In this document: piece by piece, positions 1 to 6,814 of the stretch
Layout of the letters: each line of letters starts with the position of its first letter
How positions within the stretch are numbered: position 1 is the stretch's first letter
Assembly (NCBI GenBank): GCA_031364505.1
Contig: JANLWK010000129.1
Location: 1 to 24,603, forward strand
Direction: 5' to 3'
Length of the DNA: 24,603 nt
Source: JANLWK01 sp031364505
GTDB taxonomy: Bacteria > Eisenbacteria > RBG-16-71-46
Translations under genes and position numbers: made by a program
The notes under the pieces: generated by a model
What the model was told of the DNA's origin: nothing
Database searches by the model: none
What the model saw: the letters and a program-made list of their open reading frames with translations, nothing else

Positions 1-196
1 CCCATTTTTCCCCGCAACTCTTACATCGGTTGTAATCGGCGCATGCGCGGAGCACCGCAAAATCGGGCCGCATCCCGCTAACTGGCGGCCACGCGCCGTC
101 GGGTGATATGCCCCCGGATGGCACCGCGATTGCTCTTTTCGTCTTCCTAACCCATACGGGCCGTAATGAACCTGACCGTGGACGGAGGATTCCATC

Positions 197-925
197 ATGA
201 GACGATTTACCCTGGCGATCGCGTCGGTGCTGCTCATCACCGGTGGCGCCGCATTCGCTGACATCCTGCCCCAGAACGCGCAGCGCAACCTTCCCCCGAG
301 CGCGGTGCCCCAGATCGAGCCCATCGTACTGGGCACGGTCACCGGCACCTCGGCCCACACGGTCGACGTCTCGACGACGACGGGCGAGCACGTGACGTTC
401 GAGTTCGACTCCCGCACGGTCATGCCGTCGAATCTCGACGGCGACACGCGCGTGAAGGTCAACTTCAAGCTGCTCGACAGCGGTCTGCACCTGGCCCAGC
501 GCATCACGCGTCTCGAGCGCGGCTCGCACGAATGGGACATGATGGACCGGCAGATCCAGTCGAGCGACAACGACTCCGACGATGACAACGACCCGTCCGA
601 CGATCGCCAGTATCGCGGCGTGAGCGACGGCGACGATGCCGCGCGCAACGCGACCGACGACGACCATGCCGCAAACCGCACCGCCGACGTGCACGAGCAT
701 CGTGGCGTCGTCGCGACGGCCGTCGACGATGACGGCGCCGACGACGTGAACCGCGGCGGGGACGACGCCAACGCGGCGAACACCCTCGACAGCGATCACG
801 ACGGGACCAACGACCGCGACGAGATGCCCAACACCGCGAGCGAGTTGCCGCTGGTGCTGAGCCTCGGCGTGCTGGCGCTGGCCGCCTCGGCCGGACTGTG
901 GCTGTGGCGCCGTCGCTCTGCCTGA
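197..925 (+). CDS. Secreted Asp-rich protein with C-terminal sortase sorting signal
   Basis: Predicted surface protein of 242 aa and the likely substrate of the sortase encoded next. Residues 1-21 form a signal peptide (Arg-Arg, hydrophobic core, Ala-Phe-Ala cleavage region). Residues about 40-107 look like a small beta domain similar to DUF5666/OB-like domains (GTVTGTSAHTVDV onwards). Residues about 120-208 are very rich in Asp, Asn, Ala and Arg, and include a DxDxDG-type calcium-binding-like stretch (DSDHDGTNDRDE). The C-terminus is a classic tripartite sorting signal: MPNTAS at 210-215 (nt 824-841), a hydrophobic helix at about 216-237, then RRR at 238-240. The start is supported by GGAGG at 184-188, eight bases before the ATG. 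MPNTA is close to the LPNTA motif known for class D sortases. The function of the acidic region is unknown; calcium binding is inference. Confidence 0.85.
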   Translation: MRRFTLAIASVLLITGGAAFADILPQNAQRNLPPSAVPQIEPIVLGTVTGTSAHTVDVSTTTGEHVTFEFDSRTVMPSNLDGDTRVKVNFKLLDSGLHLAQRITRLERGSHEWDMMDRQIQSSDNDSDDDNDPSDDRQYRGVSDGDDAARNATDDDHAANRTADVHEHRGVVATAVDDDGADDVNRGGDDANAANTLDSDHDGTNDRDEMPNTASELPLVLSLGVLALAASAGLWLWRRRSA

Positions 926-940
926 TCCGATGAATCGACC

Positions 941-969
941 GTGGCCCGGGGCAACACGTCCCGGGCCAC
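941..969 (+). other. Perfect intercistronic hairpin
   Basis: A 10-bp perfect inverted repeat, GTGGCCCGGG (941-950) and CCCGGGCCAC (960-969), with a 9-nt loop, lies between the surface-protein stop codon and the sortase ATG. No T-run follows, so it is not a standard intrinsic terminator. It could attenuate or stabilise the mRNA so that the substrate is made in excess over the sortase; that is inference. Confidence 0.6.
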
Positions 970-982
970 GAGAGATCGACCC

Positions 983-1573
983 ATGACGCACACACGCAAG
1001 CCTCGCTTCACCGCGGCACCCGAGCGGATCCTCGCGCTGCTCGGGTTGTTGCTCATTGGCTGGTACTGCGTGTCGGTCGCGACGACGCGGGCCTACCAGG
1101 CGAACACCGCCGAGTGGTTCGAGTCACTGCGCCTCGGCCGGCCGGCGGGCCCGCCGCGTGGAACGGTCGTCGGGCGGCTCGACATCCCGGCCGTGGGCGT
1201 CACCGCCATGGTCGCCGAAGGCACCGACGCGAAAACGCTCCGGCGCGCCGTCGGCCACTGGACGCGCTCGCCGCTTCCCGGCCGGCGCGGACGCAGCGTG
1301 CTCGCGGGGCACCGGGACACGTTCTTCAAGCACCTCGAGCGCGTGCGCCCCGGCGATCGGATCATGTTCGAGACGCCGGCGGGCGACATGGCCTATCGCG
1401 TGCGCGACACGGCCGTCATCGGCCCGAAGGACCTGGCCGCGCTGGAGATCGGCGCGGCGTCGGGCCTGACGCTCATCACCTGCTATCCGTTCCACTTCGT
1501 CGGCCCGGCGCCGCTGCGCTACATCGTGCGCGCCGACCGCGTCGACGATCCCCCGCACGCGATCGGCGGCTGA
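983..1573 (+). CDS. Sortase (class D-like cysteine transpeptidase)
   Basis: Membrane-anchored sortase of 196 aa that would cleave the MPNTAS signal of the upstream protein and join it to an acceptor. An N-terminal membrane segment lies at about residues 15-33, followed by the sortase barrel from about 60. The catalytic triad is visible: His110 in LAGHRDTFF, Cys167 in TLITCYPF, Arg179 in APLRYIVRA. The N-terminal anchor, the length of about 200 aa and the TLxTC motif fit class D/E or the Gram-negative 'GN' sortases. The reading frame is open back to GTG 941, but that codon lies inside a perfect hairpin, so ATG 983 is preferred; no strong Shine-Dalgarno is seen. It sits 57 nt after its presumed substrate. 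The acceptor in a Gram-negative envelope is unknown. Confidence 0.88.
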   Translation: MTHTRKPRFTAAPERILALLGLLLIGWYCVSVATTRAYQANTAEWFESLRLGRPAGPPRGTVVGRLDIPAVGVTAMVAEGTDAKTLRRAVGHWTRSPLPGRRGRSVLAGHRDTFFKHLERVRPGDRIMFETPAGDMAYRVRDTAVIGPKDLAALEIGAASGLTLITCYPFHFVGPAPLRYIVRADRVDDPPHAIGG

Positions 1574-1621
1574 GCCTTTTTCTTCAGAGTCGCGGTGGCG
1601 ATGTGTCTTCGGCCGCGTTTC

Positions 1622-1649
1622 TTGACTGACCCACCCTGCCTGCTAATAT
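1622..1649 (+). promoter_or_regulatory. Sigma-70-type promoter of tRNA-Ala / SRP RNA unit
   Basis: TTGACT (1622-1627), a 16-nt spacer, and TAATAT (1644-1649) in an AT-richer pocket. Transcription should start near 1656 and read through tRNA-Ala and the SRP RNA, possibly into dnaX because no terminator is visible between them. Confidence 0.7.
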
Positions 1650-1660
1650 GCGCCGTCTCG

Positions 1661-1684
1661 GTTGCCGCGCCCTGTGCGGGCAAC
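1661..1684 (+). other. Leader hairpin before tRNA-Ala
   Basis: GTTGCCGC (1661-1668) pairs with GCGGGCAAC (1676-1684) with one bulged base, just downstream of the predicted start site. It lies in the 5' leader that RNase P would remove from the tRNA precursor. Its function is unknown. Confidence 0.4.
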
Positions 1685-1696
1685 CCCAAGTCTGTT

Positions 1697-1772
1697 GGGG
1701 ATGTAGCTCAGTTGGGAGAGCACCTCGTTCGCAACGAGGGGGTCGTCGGTTCGAGTCCGATCATCTCCACCA
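1697..1772 (+). tRNA. tRNA-Ala (anticodon CGC)
   Basis: A full cloverleaf can be folded by eye. Acceptor GGGGATG (1697-1703) pairs with CATCTCC (1762-1768), discriminator A1769, and CCA is encoded (1770-1772). D stem GCTC/GAGC, anticodon stem CCTCG/CGAGG (1723-1727, 1735-1739), loop TTCGCAA with anticodon CGC at 1730-1732, and T stem GTCGG/CCGAT with a TTCGAGT loop. The third acceptor pair is G:U (G1699 with U1766), the known G3:U70 identity element read by alanyl-tRNA synthetase, which is also encoded in this window. It reads GCG, expected to be a common Ala codon in this GC-rich genome. Confidence 0.96.
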
Positions 1773-1778
1773 TTTAGT

Positions 1779-1876
1779 GGGCCAGGCCCAGCGCAACCCG
1801 AACTTGTGAACCCCGTCAGGACCGGAAGGTAGCAGCGGTAAGCAATCCCTCGGGTGTGCCGCTGATCCCCTGGCCC
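1779..1876 (+). ncRNA. ffs: Bacterial small SRP RNA (4.5S type)
   Basis: RNA component of the signal recognition particle, which with Ffh targets nascent membrane and secreted proteins. Terminal arms GGGCCAGG (1779-1786) and CCTGGCCC (1869-1876) are complementary and enclose the conserved domain IV core: GTCAGGACCGGAAGGTAGCA, with a GGAA tetraloop at 1824-1827 and the AGCAG side of the asymmetric loop. The length of about 98 nt fits the short type without an Alu domain. It lies 6 nt after tRNA-Ala and 65 nt before the dnaX start. SRP RNA next to dnaX-ybaB-recR is a known conserved arrangement, as with scr in Bacillus. Confidence 0.95.
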
Positions 1877-1941
1877 TTATCTGACGGGCCTGTTCCGGCG
1901 GCGGCATGCCACGGCTCGAACGTTTCCCCGAACCCCGGTCC

Positions 1942-3912
1942 ATGGCCCATCGCGCGCTGACCCTCAAGTACCGGCCCCAGGTGTTCGCCGACATGATCGG
2001 CCAGGACCACGTGAGCCGCGTATTGGAGCGCGCGCTCGAGACCGGCCGCGTCGCCCATGCCTACCTGTTCACCGGCGCGCGGGGGGTGGGCAAGACCACT
2101 TCGGCGCGGATCCTCGCCAAGTCGCTCAACTGCCAGAAGCGCGCCTCGGGCGAGCTGGCGGGAGCCGATCCCTGCAACGAGTGCGCGAGCTGCCGCGAGA
2201 TCACGAGCGGCGTGTCGCTCGACGTCTCCGAGATCGACGGCGCCTCGAACCGCGGTATCGCCGACGTCCAGGCCCTGCGCGAGAAGGTTCGCTTCACGCC
2301 CACGGGGGGCAAGTATCGCGTCGTCATCATCGACGAGGTGCACCAGCTCTCGAACGACGCGTTCGCGGCGCTGCTGAAGACGCTCGAGGAGCCGCCGCCG
2401 CACCTCGTGTTCATCTTCGCCACGACGGATCCGCAGAAGGTCCCCGACACGATCCGCTCGCGCACGCAGCGCTATGACTTCGCGCGCGTCGCGTTCCGCA
2501 AGGTCGCCGACCGGCTGCTCGAGATCCAGAAGCGCGAGGCGGCCGACGCCGACGGCGTGAACTTTACGCTCACCGAGGGCGCCGCCCTGCTCGTCGCGCA
2601 CAAGTCGGAGGGCTCGATGCGCGACGCCGTGGGGGCGCTCGACCAGGTGGTCTCGTCGGGTGAGCCGATGATCGACGAGGCGCTCGTGCGGCGCGTCCTC
2701 GGCATGGCCGACCGCGAGGTGTTCTTCGAGCTGGCGCACGCGATTGTGAGCCGCGATCCGAAGGAGGCGCTGCGCGCGCTGCACCACGGCTTCGACAAGG
2801 GGCTCGATCCGCGTGATCTCGCCGAGGGCCTGAGCGAGCACATCCGCCACGTGCTGATCCTCAAGGTCGATCCCGACGGGGGCGACCTGGTCGCGGCGAG
2901 CCGCGAGGACCTGGAGCGCCTGCGGGCGCAGGGAGACGGCTGGTCCGAGAACGACCTGCTGCGACTGCTGCGCATCGCGTCCGAGGCGCTGTGGCCCATG
3001 CGCGACAGCCCGCAGCCGTTGGTGCATTTGGAAGCCGCCGTGCTGCAGATGGCGACGCTGGAGCCGGGCGAGACGCTGTCCGAGCTGCTTTCGCGACTCG
3101 AGTCGATCGAGCAGCGGTTGGGCGGTGGCGAGGCCCCGAGGCCCGGCGGTGTGAACCCCCCGCGTGGCGCGGCGCCTGCGTCCACGGATCCGGCGGTGGC
3201 CCGGCCTGGTAGCGTGACCCGGCAGGCGGGCACGTCGTCCGCCGGCTCCGCTTTCGATCGCAAAGGAGGCTACTTCGCTCCGCCGGCGAACGACATGCCC
3301 GCCCGCCTTGAAGTGCCCCCGGCTCGTACGGCTCCGGATCCCGCAGCGGGTCGGCGGCCGCTTGCTTCGCTCGCGGCCGCGCGCGTGACGACTCCGACGC
3401 CGATGAGTGCACCCGCACGATCGGGCGCTGCGTCTGCTCCGACCGCTCCGCCGGCTTCGCCGGCGATCGCTGGGCCGGGTGCGCCCGCTGCGTCCGCTGT
3501 GCTTACCGACGCACCGCTCGATACGGGCGCGGAGACGCAGTCGAAGTGGCGGGCTTGCATGGAGTCGATCAACTCGCGTAAGCGGCTGCTCGGTGCGTTT
3601 CTCGAGGAGAGTGCTTTCCTTGGGTGTGGCGGGGGGCGGCTCGTGCTGGGGATGGACGATCTTCACCGCGCGGTGGTCGAGGAGAAGGACAACCGGGCGA
3701 TCGTGGCCGACGAGTTGAAGCGTGTGTTCGGCGAGGTGATCGAGCTGCGGTGCGTGCCGCTCGCGCCGGGCGGGGGTGCGCCCGAGCGTCCGACGGCGGA
3801 GCAGACGGAAGCGATGGTCGCGAAGGCGCTCGCATGGTTCGGGGCCGAGGCGCCGCCCGCCGGATCGCAGGCCAGCTCGCAGGCCAGTTCGCTCGAAAGG
3901 ACGGAGGAATGA
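1942..3912 (+). CDS. dnaX: DNA polymerase III subunit tau (DnaX)
   Basis: Clamp-loader ATPase of 656 aa that drives loading of the beta clamp and couples polymerase to helicase. Visible parts: Walker A GARGVGKT (45-52), zinc-binding Cys64, Cys78, Cys81 and Cys84, Walker B VVIIDEVH (127-134), and the SRT sensor/arginine-finger motif (173-175). The AAA+ lid and collar run to about 390, followed by a Pro/Ala/Ser-rich linker (about 395-545) and a C-terminal globular domain (about 546-640). The frame is open from ATG 1906, but the homologous N-terminus (ALTLKYRPQVF) points to ATG 1942; neither has a Shine-Dalgarno. No A-rich slippery heptamer is seen, so a frameshifted gamma form is not expected. 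Its stop overlaps the ybaB start (ATGA). Confidence 0.95.
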   Translation: MAHRALTLKYRPQVFADMIGQDHVSRVLERALETGRVAHAYLFTGARGVGKTTSARILAKSLNCQKRASGELAGADPCNECASCREITSGVSLDVSEIDGASNRGIADVQALREKVRFTPTGGKYRVVIIDEVHQLSNDAFAALLKTLEEPPPHLVFIFATTDPQKVPDTIRSRTQRYDFARVAFRKVADRLLEIQKREAADADGVNFTLTEGAALLVAHKSEGSMRDAVGALDQVVSSGEPMIDEALVRRVLGMADREVFFELAHAIVSRDPKEALRALHHGFDKGLDPRDLAEGLSEHIRHVLILKVDPDGGDLVAASREDLERLRAQGDGWSENDLLRLLRIASEALWPMRDSPQPLVHLEAAVLQMATLEPGETLSELLSRLESIEQRLGGGEAPRPGGVNPPRGAAPASTDPAVARPGSVTRQAGTSSAGSAFDRKGGYFAPPANDMPARLEVPPARTAPDPAAGRRPLASLAAARVTTPTPMSAPARSGAASAPTAPPASPAIAGPGAPAASAVLTDAPLDTGAETQSKWRACMESINSRKRLLGAFLEESAFLGCGGGRLVLGMDDLHRAVVEEKDNRAIVADELKRVFGEVIELRCVPLAPGGGAPERPTAEQTEAMVAKALAWFGAEAPPAGSQASSQASSLERTEE

Positions 3913-4214
3913 AGAGCTTCGGCGACATGGTGAAGCAGGCGCAGAAGATGCAGAAGAAAATGTCGGACGCGCAGGAGCAGTTCGCCGAGGATCGTTACGA
4001 GGCGAGTGCGGGTGGCGGCCTGGTGAAGGCCGTCGTCGACGGCAAGCAGGTGCTCAAGTCGCTGACGATCAGCCCCGACGCGCTCAAGGAGGGCGACGTC
4101 TCGCTGCTCGAGGACCTGATCCTGACCGCCGTCGGCGAGGCGCAGAAGGCCTCCGAAGCGAAGATGAACGAGACCATCGGCCAGATCACGGGCGGCTTCC
4201 CGTTGCCTTTCTGA
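3909..4214 (+). CDS. ybaB: YbaB/EbfC family nucleoid-associated protein
   Basis: A 101-aa DNA-binding protein of the YbaB/EbfC family, which acts as a tweezer-like homodimer on the nucleoid. The family signature is present: an N-terminal amphipathic helix rich in Lys/Met/Gln (VKQAQKMQKKM), the middle GGGLVKAVVDGKQ segment, and a C-terminal helix ending in GGFPLPF. GGAGG at 3903-3907 supports the start, and the ATG overlaps the dnaX stop codon, implying translational coupling. The dnaX-ybaB-recR order is widely conserved. Length is normal for the family. Confidence 0.95.
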   Translation: MKSFGDMVKQAQKMQKKMSDAQEQFAEDRYEASAGGGLVKAVVDGKQVLKSLTISPDALKEGDVSLLEDLILTAVGEAQKASEAKMNETIGQITGGFPLPF

Positions 4215-4224
4215 TCGGCCGCGC

Positions 4225-4848
4225 ATGTACAGTTCGAAGTACCTCGAGCTGCTGATCGAGGAGCTCGAAAAGCTCCCGAGCATCGGCATGAAGAGCGCCC
4301 AGCGACTGGCGCTCCATCTGCTCCGCGCGCCGCGCGAGGACGTGCTGCGGCTCGCCGAGTCGATCCGCGCCATCCGCGAACGCGTCGGCTTCTGCCGCCT
4401 GTGCGGCAACTTCACCGAGACCGACCCGTGCCTGCTCTGCTCGGATCCGCAGCGTGACTCGGCGCTGATCTGCGTCGTCGAGCAGCCCGGCGACGTGCTG
4501 GCGCTCGAGCGCGCCGGCAGCTATCGCGGCCGCTACCACGTGCTCGGCGGCGCGCTGTCGCCGCTCGACGGCACGCATCCCGAGCACCTGCGCATCCGCG
4601 AGCTGCTCGAGCGGCTCCGTCCGCCGGAGAGCCCGGAGGGCGGCGGCTCCGAGGTGCGCGAGGTGATCCTTGCCACGAATCCCAACGTCGCGGGCGAGGC
4701 GACGTCGCTGTACCTGCACCGGCTGCTCGCCCCGCTCGGCATTAAAATCACGCGCATCGCCCGCGGCGTTCCGATGGGCTCCGATCTCGAGTATTCCGAC
4801 CAGGTGACGCTGGCCCGCGCGCTCGAAGGGCGCCGCGAAGTCGAGTAG
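4225..4848 (+). CDS. recR: Recombination mediator RecR
   Basis: RecR, 207 aa, works with RecO (and RecF) to load RecA on gapped single-stranded DNA. Features in order: helix-hairpin-helix region (10-30, LEKLPSIGMKSAQRLALHLL), zinc finger with Cys57, Cys60, Cys69 and Cys72, Toprim domain (about 80-175), and the closing RGVPMGSDLEYSD motif. The Toprim domain contains an extra Pro/Glu/Gly-rich loop (about 132-143), which makes the protein slightly longer than the usual 198-200 aa. It lies 10 nt downstream of ybaB in the same operon, with no strong Shine-Dalgarno visible. Confidence 0.96.
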   Translation: MYSSKYLELLIEELEKLPSIGMKSAQRLALHLLRAPREDVLRLAESIRAIRERVGFCRLCGNFTETDPCLLCSDPQRDSALICVVEQPGDVLALERAGSYRGRYHVLGGALSPLDGTHPEHLRIRELLERLRPPESPEGGGSEVREVILATNPNVAGEATSLYLHRLLAPLGIKITRIARGVPMGSDLEYSDQVTLARALEGRREVE

Positions 4849-4873
4849 CGCCACCCCGGCCGCCGCCCCTCTC

Positions 4874-5935
4874 ATGATCGTCGACGTCGTCTCGCTCGTC
4901 ATCGTCGCGGCACTGCTCGTCTTGAACGGCTACTTCGTCGCCGCCGAGTTCGCGCTCGTGACCGTGCGCTGGACCCGCGTCGAGGAGTTGATCGAGCAGG
5001 GGCGCTTCGGCGCCCAGGCCGTCCGCCACGCGATCGAGAACCTGGACGACGCCATCGCGGCGGCCCAGCTCGGCATCACGTTCGCGAGCCTGGCACTCGG
5101 GTGGCTCGGCGAGCCCGCGCTCGCGCACCTGCTTTCGCCGCTGTTCGCGAAGATCCCCGGGCCGTGGGACCACACGGTCACGCACATCGTCGCCGTCATC
5201 GTCGCGTACCTGATGCTCACCTACCTGCACGTCGTGCTCGGCGAGCAGGCCCCCAAGGCGCTCGCGATCCAGCGCGCCGAGGACGTTGCGCTGCTCGTCA
5301 CCGGCCCGCTGCTCGCGTTCGGCCGCATGTTCCGCCCGTTCATCGTGGCGATCCGCGGCTCGAGCAACGCGGTGATCCGGCTGCTGCGCCTCGGGCCCGT
5401 GCGGGGCCACGCCGGCGTGCACTCGGTCGACGAGCTGCAGATGCTGGTCGAGGAGACCGAGGAGGCGGGCATCATCCCCGCCGACCAGGCGACCTACGTC
5501 CAGAACGTGTTCGAGCTGTCGAGCCAGCGCGTGCGTGACGTGATGATCCCGAAGGACAAGGTCGTGACGCTGTCCCTCGGCGCCTCCACCGAGCAGATCC
5601 TCGAGGTCTGCCGCGATTCCGCGCACACGCGCATGCCGGTGTGGGAGGACCACCCCGACAACATCGTCGGCGTCGTGAACACGAAGAACCTGTTCCACCT
5701 GTTCAGCCTCAAGGGCACCATCATCCTGATGGACGCGATGTACGAGCCGACCTACGTGCCGCCCGACATGTCGGTGGCGCGGCTGCTGCGCATCTTCAAG
5801 CGCCTGCGCCGCCCGATGGCGATCGTGCAGGCGCCCGACCAGCCCTTCATGGGCATCGTGACGCTCGAGGACATCCTCGAAGAGATCGTCGGCGAAATCG
5901 AAGACGAACACGACGCCCCGTCGCGCGGGGTGTAG
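4874..5935 (+). CDS. CNNM/CBS-domain membrane protein (HlyC/CorC family), short form
   Basis: A 353-aa membrane protein of the family long called hemolysin-like or CorC, whose characterised members are linked to magnesium or cobalt export. The CNNM (DUF21) domain has membrane segments at about 3-25, 60-82 and 95-117, with the motif NGYFVAAEFALV near the N-terminus. Two CBS domains follow (about 215-335), beginning at RVRDVMIPKDKV, and could bind ATP/Mg. The protein stops at EDILEEIVGEIEDEHD, exactly where the C-terminal CorC_HlyC domain usually begins, so that domain of about 80 residues is absent. Nothing downstream encodes it. It starts 25 nt after recR and is probably co-transcribed; transport function is by homology only. 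Confidence 0.88.
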   Translation: MIVDVVSLVIVAALLVLNGYFVAAEFALVTVRWTRVEELIEQGRFGAQAVRHAIENLDDAIAAAQLGITFASLALGWLGEPALAHLLSPLFAKIPGPWDHTVTHIVAVIVAYLMLTYLHVVLGEQAPKALAIQRAEDVALLVTGPLLAFGRMFRPFIVAIRGSSNAVIRLLRLGPVRGHAGVHSVDELQMLVEETEEAGIIPADQATYVQNVFELSSQRVRDVMIPKDKVVTLSLGASTEQILEVCRDSAHTRMPVWEDHPDNIVGVVNTKNLFHLFSLKGTIILMDAMYEPTYVPPDMSVARLLRIFKRLRRPMAIVQAPDQPFMGIVTLEDILEEIVGEIEDEHDAPSRGV

Positions 5936-5960
5936 GCACTCCTAATCGCGCCGTGCCTAG

Positions 5961-5992
5961 ACTTGACAAATAGTCAAGTCGACCGCTAGCAT
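5961..5992 (+). promoter_or_regulatory. Toxin-antitoxin promoter with overlapping operator palindrome
   Basis: TTGACA (5963-5968), an 18-nt spacer and TAGCAT (5987-5992) form a promoter directly before the DUF4258 gene. A perfect inverted repeat, ACTTGAC (5961-5967), AAATA, GTCAAGT (5973-5979), covers the -35 box, a typical position for a repressor site. The HTH antitoxin encoded two genes downstream is the obvious candidate regulator (inference). Confidence 0.65.
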
Positions 5993-6002
5993 GGCTGTTT
6001 GC

Positions 6003-6284
6003 ATGGACGAGCCGCTGGCACCGGAAGCCGCAAAGCGGCTGATTCGCGACATCCTCAAGAACGGCCGGTTCACGTACTCGAAGCACGCCAAGGACGAGAT
6101 GCTCGACGATGACCTCACGACGGTCGACTGCGAGAACGTCCTTCGCGGCGGCGTCGTCCGCCCGGGCGAACGCGAGCACGGGACCTGGAGGCACCGGGTC
6201 GAGACGAACAAGATCACGGTCGTGATCGCCTTCCGCTCGGAGCGCGAGCTCGTCGTGGTGACGGCCTGGAGAGTTGGACGTTGA
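6003..6284 (+). CDS. DUF4258 domain protein, putative toxin of a type II TA pair
   Basis: A 93-aa protein (97 aa if ATG 5991 is used). The DUF4258 signature is readable: FTYSKHAKDEMLDDDL with His28, then VENVL-like and a C-terminal beta strand block (RHRVETNKITVVIAF, ELVVVTAW). Members of this family are often encoded beside YgiT/MqsA-type zinc-finger antitoxins and are thought to be RelE/MqsR-like RNases, though I know of no firm activity for this subgroup. ATG 5991 overlaps the predicted -10 box, so transcription would begin after it; ATG 6003 would then give an almost leaderless message. Local GC (about 58-65 percent by spot counts) is lower than in the flanking genes, which suggests horizontal transfer. 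Confidence 0.75.
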   Translation: MDEPLAPEAAKRLIRDILKNGRFTYSKHAKDEMLDDDLTTVDCENVLRGGVVRPGEREHGTWRHRVETNKITVVIAFRSERELVVVTAWRVGR

Positions 6285-6291
6285 GGTCCAA
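6274..6291 (+). repeat. Short inverted repeat in toxin-antitoxin junction
   Basis: TTGGAC (6274-6279) and GTCCAA (6286-6291) with a 6-nt gap span the end of the DUF4258 gene and its stop codon. It resembles the upstream operator half-site (TTGAC) and might be a second binding site or a small hairpin tuning antitoxin translation. Arms of six bases can occur by chance. Confidence 0.3.
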
Positions 6292-6310
6292 GTAGCGAAC
6301 GGAGAGCCCG

Positions 6311-6796
6311 ATGAAGTGCACTGAATGCGGAGCCGCGATGAAGGTCCGGAAGGAGACTTACCGATACGACGAGTCTGGCCTCAAGCACGTGACGCTCGTC
6401 GGGGTGGAAGTCGCCCGCTGCCCGCGCTGTGACAACTACGAGATCTCGATCCCCCACATCGAAGAACTCCACCGACTGATCGCGAAAATACTCATCGACA
6501 AGTCCACTCGTTTTACGGGTGACGAGGTTCGCTATCTCCGAAAGAGCCTCGGATGGTCCGGCTCGGACTTCGCGAAGCACATGGGTGTTGCCGTGGAGAC
6601 GGTGTCTCGCTGGGAGAACGACGCGGCCCCCATCGGGCCTCAGGCGGATCGGCTGCTGCGTTTCCTCGTTGCCCACGGGAAGCTGACGAGCAGCTACCCC
6701 ACGGAGCGGCTAAAGTTGATCAATCCGAGCAAGGCGACTGCCACGAGAGTGAAGCTGGTGACCAAGAAGGAGCGCTGGACGGTCCAAGCGGCGTAG
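6311..6796 (+). CDS. MqsA/YgiT-type zinc-finger and HTH antitoxin
   Basis: A 161-aa protein with an N-terminal zinc-binding domain (CxxC at Cys3/Cys6 and Cys37/Cys40) and a Xre/MqsA-like helix-turn-helix at about 72-105 (LRKSLGWSGSDFAKHMGVAV, then VSRWEN). In MqsA, the N-terminal domain neutralises the toxin and the HTH represses the operon. Here the tail (about 122-161) is some 30-40 residues longer than in E. coli MqsA and is rich in Lys/Arg/Thr. GGAGAG at 6301-6306 supports the start. It lies 26 nt after the putative toxin gene, toxin first as in mqsRA. Base composition is lower in GC than its neighbours. It ends 18 nt before a convergent gene. Confidence 0.85.
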   Translation: MKCTECGAAMKVRKETYRYDESGLKHVTLVGVEVARCPRCDNYEISIPHIEELHRLIAKILIDKSTRFTGDEVRYLRKSLGWSGSDFAKHMGVAVETVSRWENDAAPIGPQADRLLRFLVAHGKLTSSYPTERLKLINPSKATATRVKLVTKKERWTVQAA

Positions 6797-6814
6797 CCGG
6801 CCCGCGTCGCATGC

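Noticed and set aside
1..196. Promoter or gene end in the first 196 bases
   Set aside because: The T-rich start and TTGCTC at 130-135 are suggestive, but no matching -10 or coding frame can be supported.
941..982. GTG 941 as sortase start
   Set aside because: The codon is within a perfect hairpin and adds a hydrophilic segment before the membrane anchor; ATG 983 gives a normal sortase N-terminus.
1816..3666. 616-codon open frame antisense to SRP RNA and dnaX
   Set aside because: It is a mirror of the dnaX frame in GC-rich DNA, with Arg/His-rich low-complexity translation and no family motifs; it also crosses the SRP RNA.
1942..3912. Programmed frameshift in dnaX producing gamma
   Set aside because: I see no A-rich slippery heptamer in the gene, so only the full tau form is supported.
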